NCBI GenBank assembly: GCA_014695295.1
Contig: JACJNY010000037.1
Coordinates: 1 to 64,000 of the forward strand
Source of the DNA: Microcoleus sp. FACHB-61
GTDB lineage: Bacteria > Cyanobacteriota > Cyanobacteriia > Cyanobacteriales > Microcoleaceae
DNA length: 64,000 nucleotides
Reading direction: 5' to 3'
Shown here: positions 63,990-64,000 of the stretch, one piece after another
Layout: each line of letters begins with the position of its first letter
Numbering within the stretch: the first letter of the stretch is position 1
Program-made: the position numbers and the translations under genes
The notes under the pieces: model-generated
The model's database searches: none
What the model was told of the DNA's origin: nothing
The model's input: only the letters and a program-made list of their open reading frames with translations

Positions 63990-64000
63990 GAATTGCTCTG

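Noticed and set aside
1-64000. tRNA, rRNA, CRISPR array, intact insertion sequence or known riboswitch
   Set aside because: I looked for T-loop GGTTCGAAT-type motifs, regular spacer arrays, transposase frames and classical riboswitch cores and saw none convincing; a covariance-model scan would be needed to be sure.

Overview
The window is chromosomal DNA of a filamentous, non-marine-type cyanobacterium, probably an Oscillatoriales of the Microcoleus/Oscillatoria/Phormidium kind. This is inferred from very frequent HIP1 octamers (GCGATCGC) and GATCGC cores, heptameric TTTAGAT-type repeats, cyanobacterium-restricted families (TIGR03792, DUF1824, DUF6887/6888, remA-gmk synteny), an nrtABCD nitrate transporter with a fused NrtC, and large PAS/GAF/AAA signalling proteins. 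No tRNA, rRNA, CRISPR array or intact insertion sequence was recognised.

Layout. 1-8.3 kb: a Ser/Thr kinase running off the left edge, a family 4 uracil-DNA glycosylase, a phosphoribosyltransferase, a histidine phosphatase/VOC pair, a TPR protein, a PHP phosphoesterase, CsbD and an orphan DUF433 gene. 8.3-14.2 kb: a 1779-residue kinase/ATPase/GAF/PP2C protein, bordered upstream by wreckage (a TPR fragment, a tyrosine-recombinase fragment and a palindromic element). 14.2-22.7 kb: housekeeping genes (xseAB, remA-gmk, an M3 oligopeptidase) plus small conserved unknowns, including an unlisted 44-residue membrane protein. 22.9-32 kb: a PAS histidine kinase, an AAA ATPase, KptA, a methyltransferase and a hybrid kinase ending in GGDEF. 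32-34.7 kb: an accessory patch with Uma2, a translationally coupled DUF6888/DUF6887 pair, and a two-gene unit ending in a DUF6745 protein with a strict four-residue leucine repeat. 35.3-41.5 kb: nrtABCD on the minus strand behind a perfect NtcA box. 41.7-50.1 kb: a P-type cation ATPase, then a rearranged zone with two chemoreceptor-like genes sharing an almost identical 3' 800 bp, and two chimeric gene fragments. 50.4-58.7 kb: an exported protein, a cysteine hydrolase, a TVP38/flavoprotein-disulfide-reductase pair, a T4-type RNA repair pair (RNA ligase 1 and polynucleotide kinase-phosphatase), and two tandem exported paralogues. 59.2-64 kb: hemC, a PDZ-less HtrA-like protease, glgA and a DUF1824 gene.

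How the genes fit together. NrtABCD imports nitrate under likely NtcA control. XseAB and the uracil glycosylase act in DNA repair. The Rnl1/Pnkp pair could heal and seal broken RNAs, and KptA (27 kb away) could act on 2'-phosphorylated RNA ends. HemC feeds tetrapyrrole synthesis and GlgA glycogen synthesis. Several large sensors suggest heavy investment in signalling.

The most unusual points are: a pseudogene made of the 5' end of a C39-peptidase gene joined, at a GATCGCC motif, to a piece of the neighbouring P-type ATPase gene; apparent gene conversion between the two chemoreceptors; the T4-like RNA repair cassette with a heptamer tandem repeat directly before the Pnkp start; and several families of palindromic dispersed repeats. 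No wholly new system could be proven from the sequence alone.
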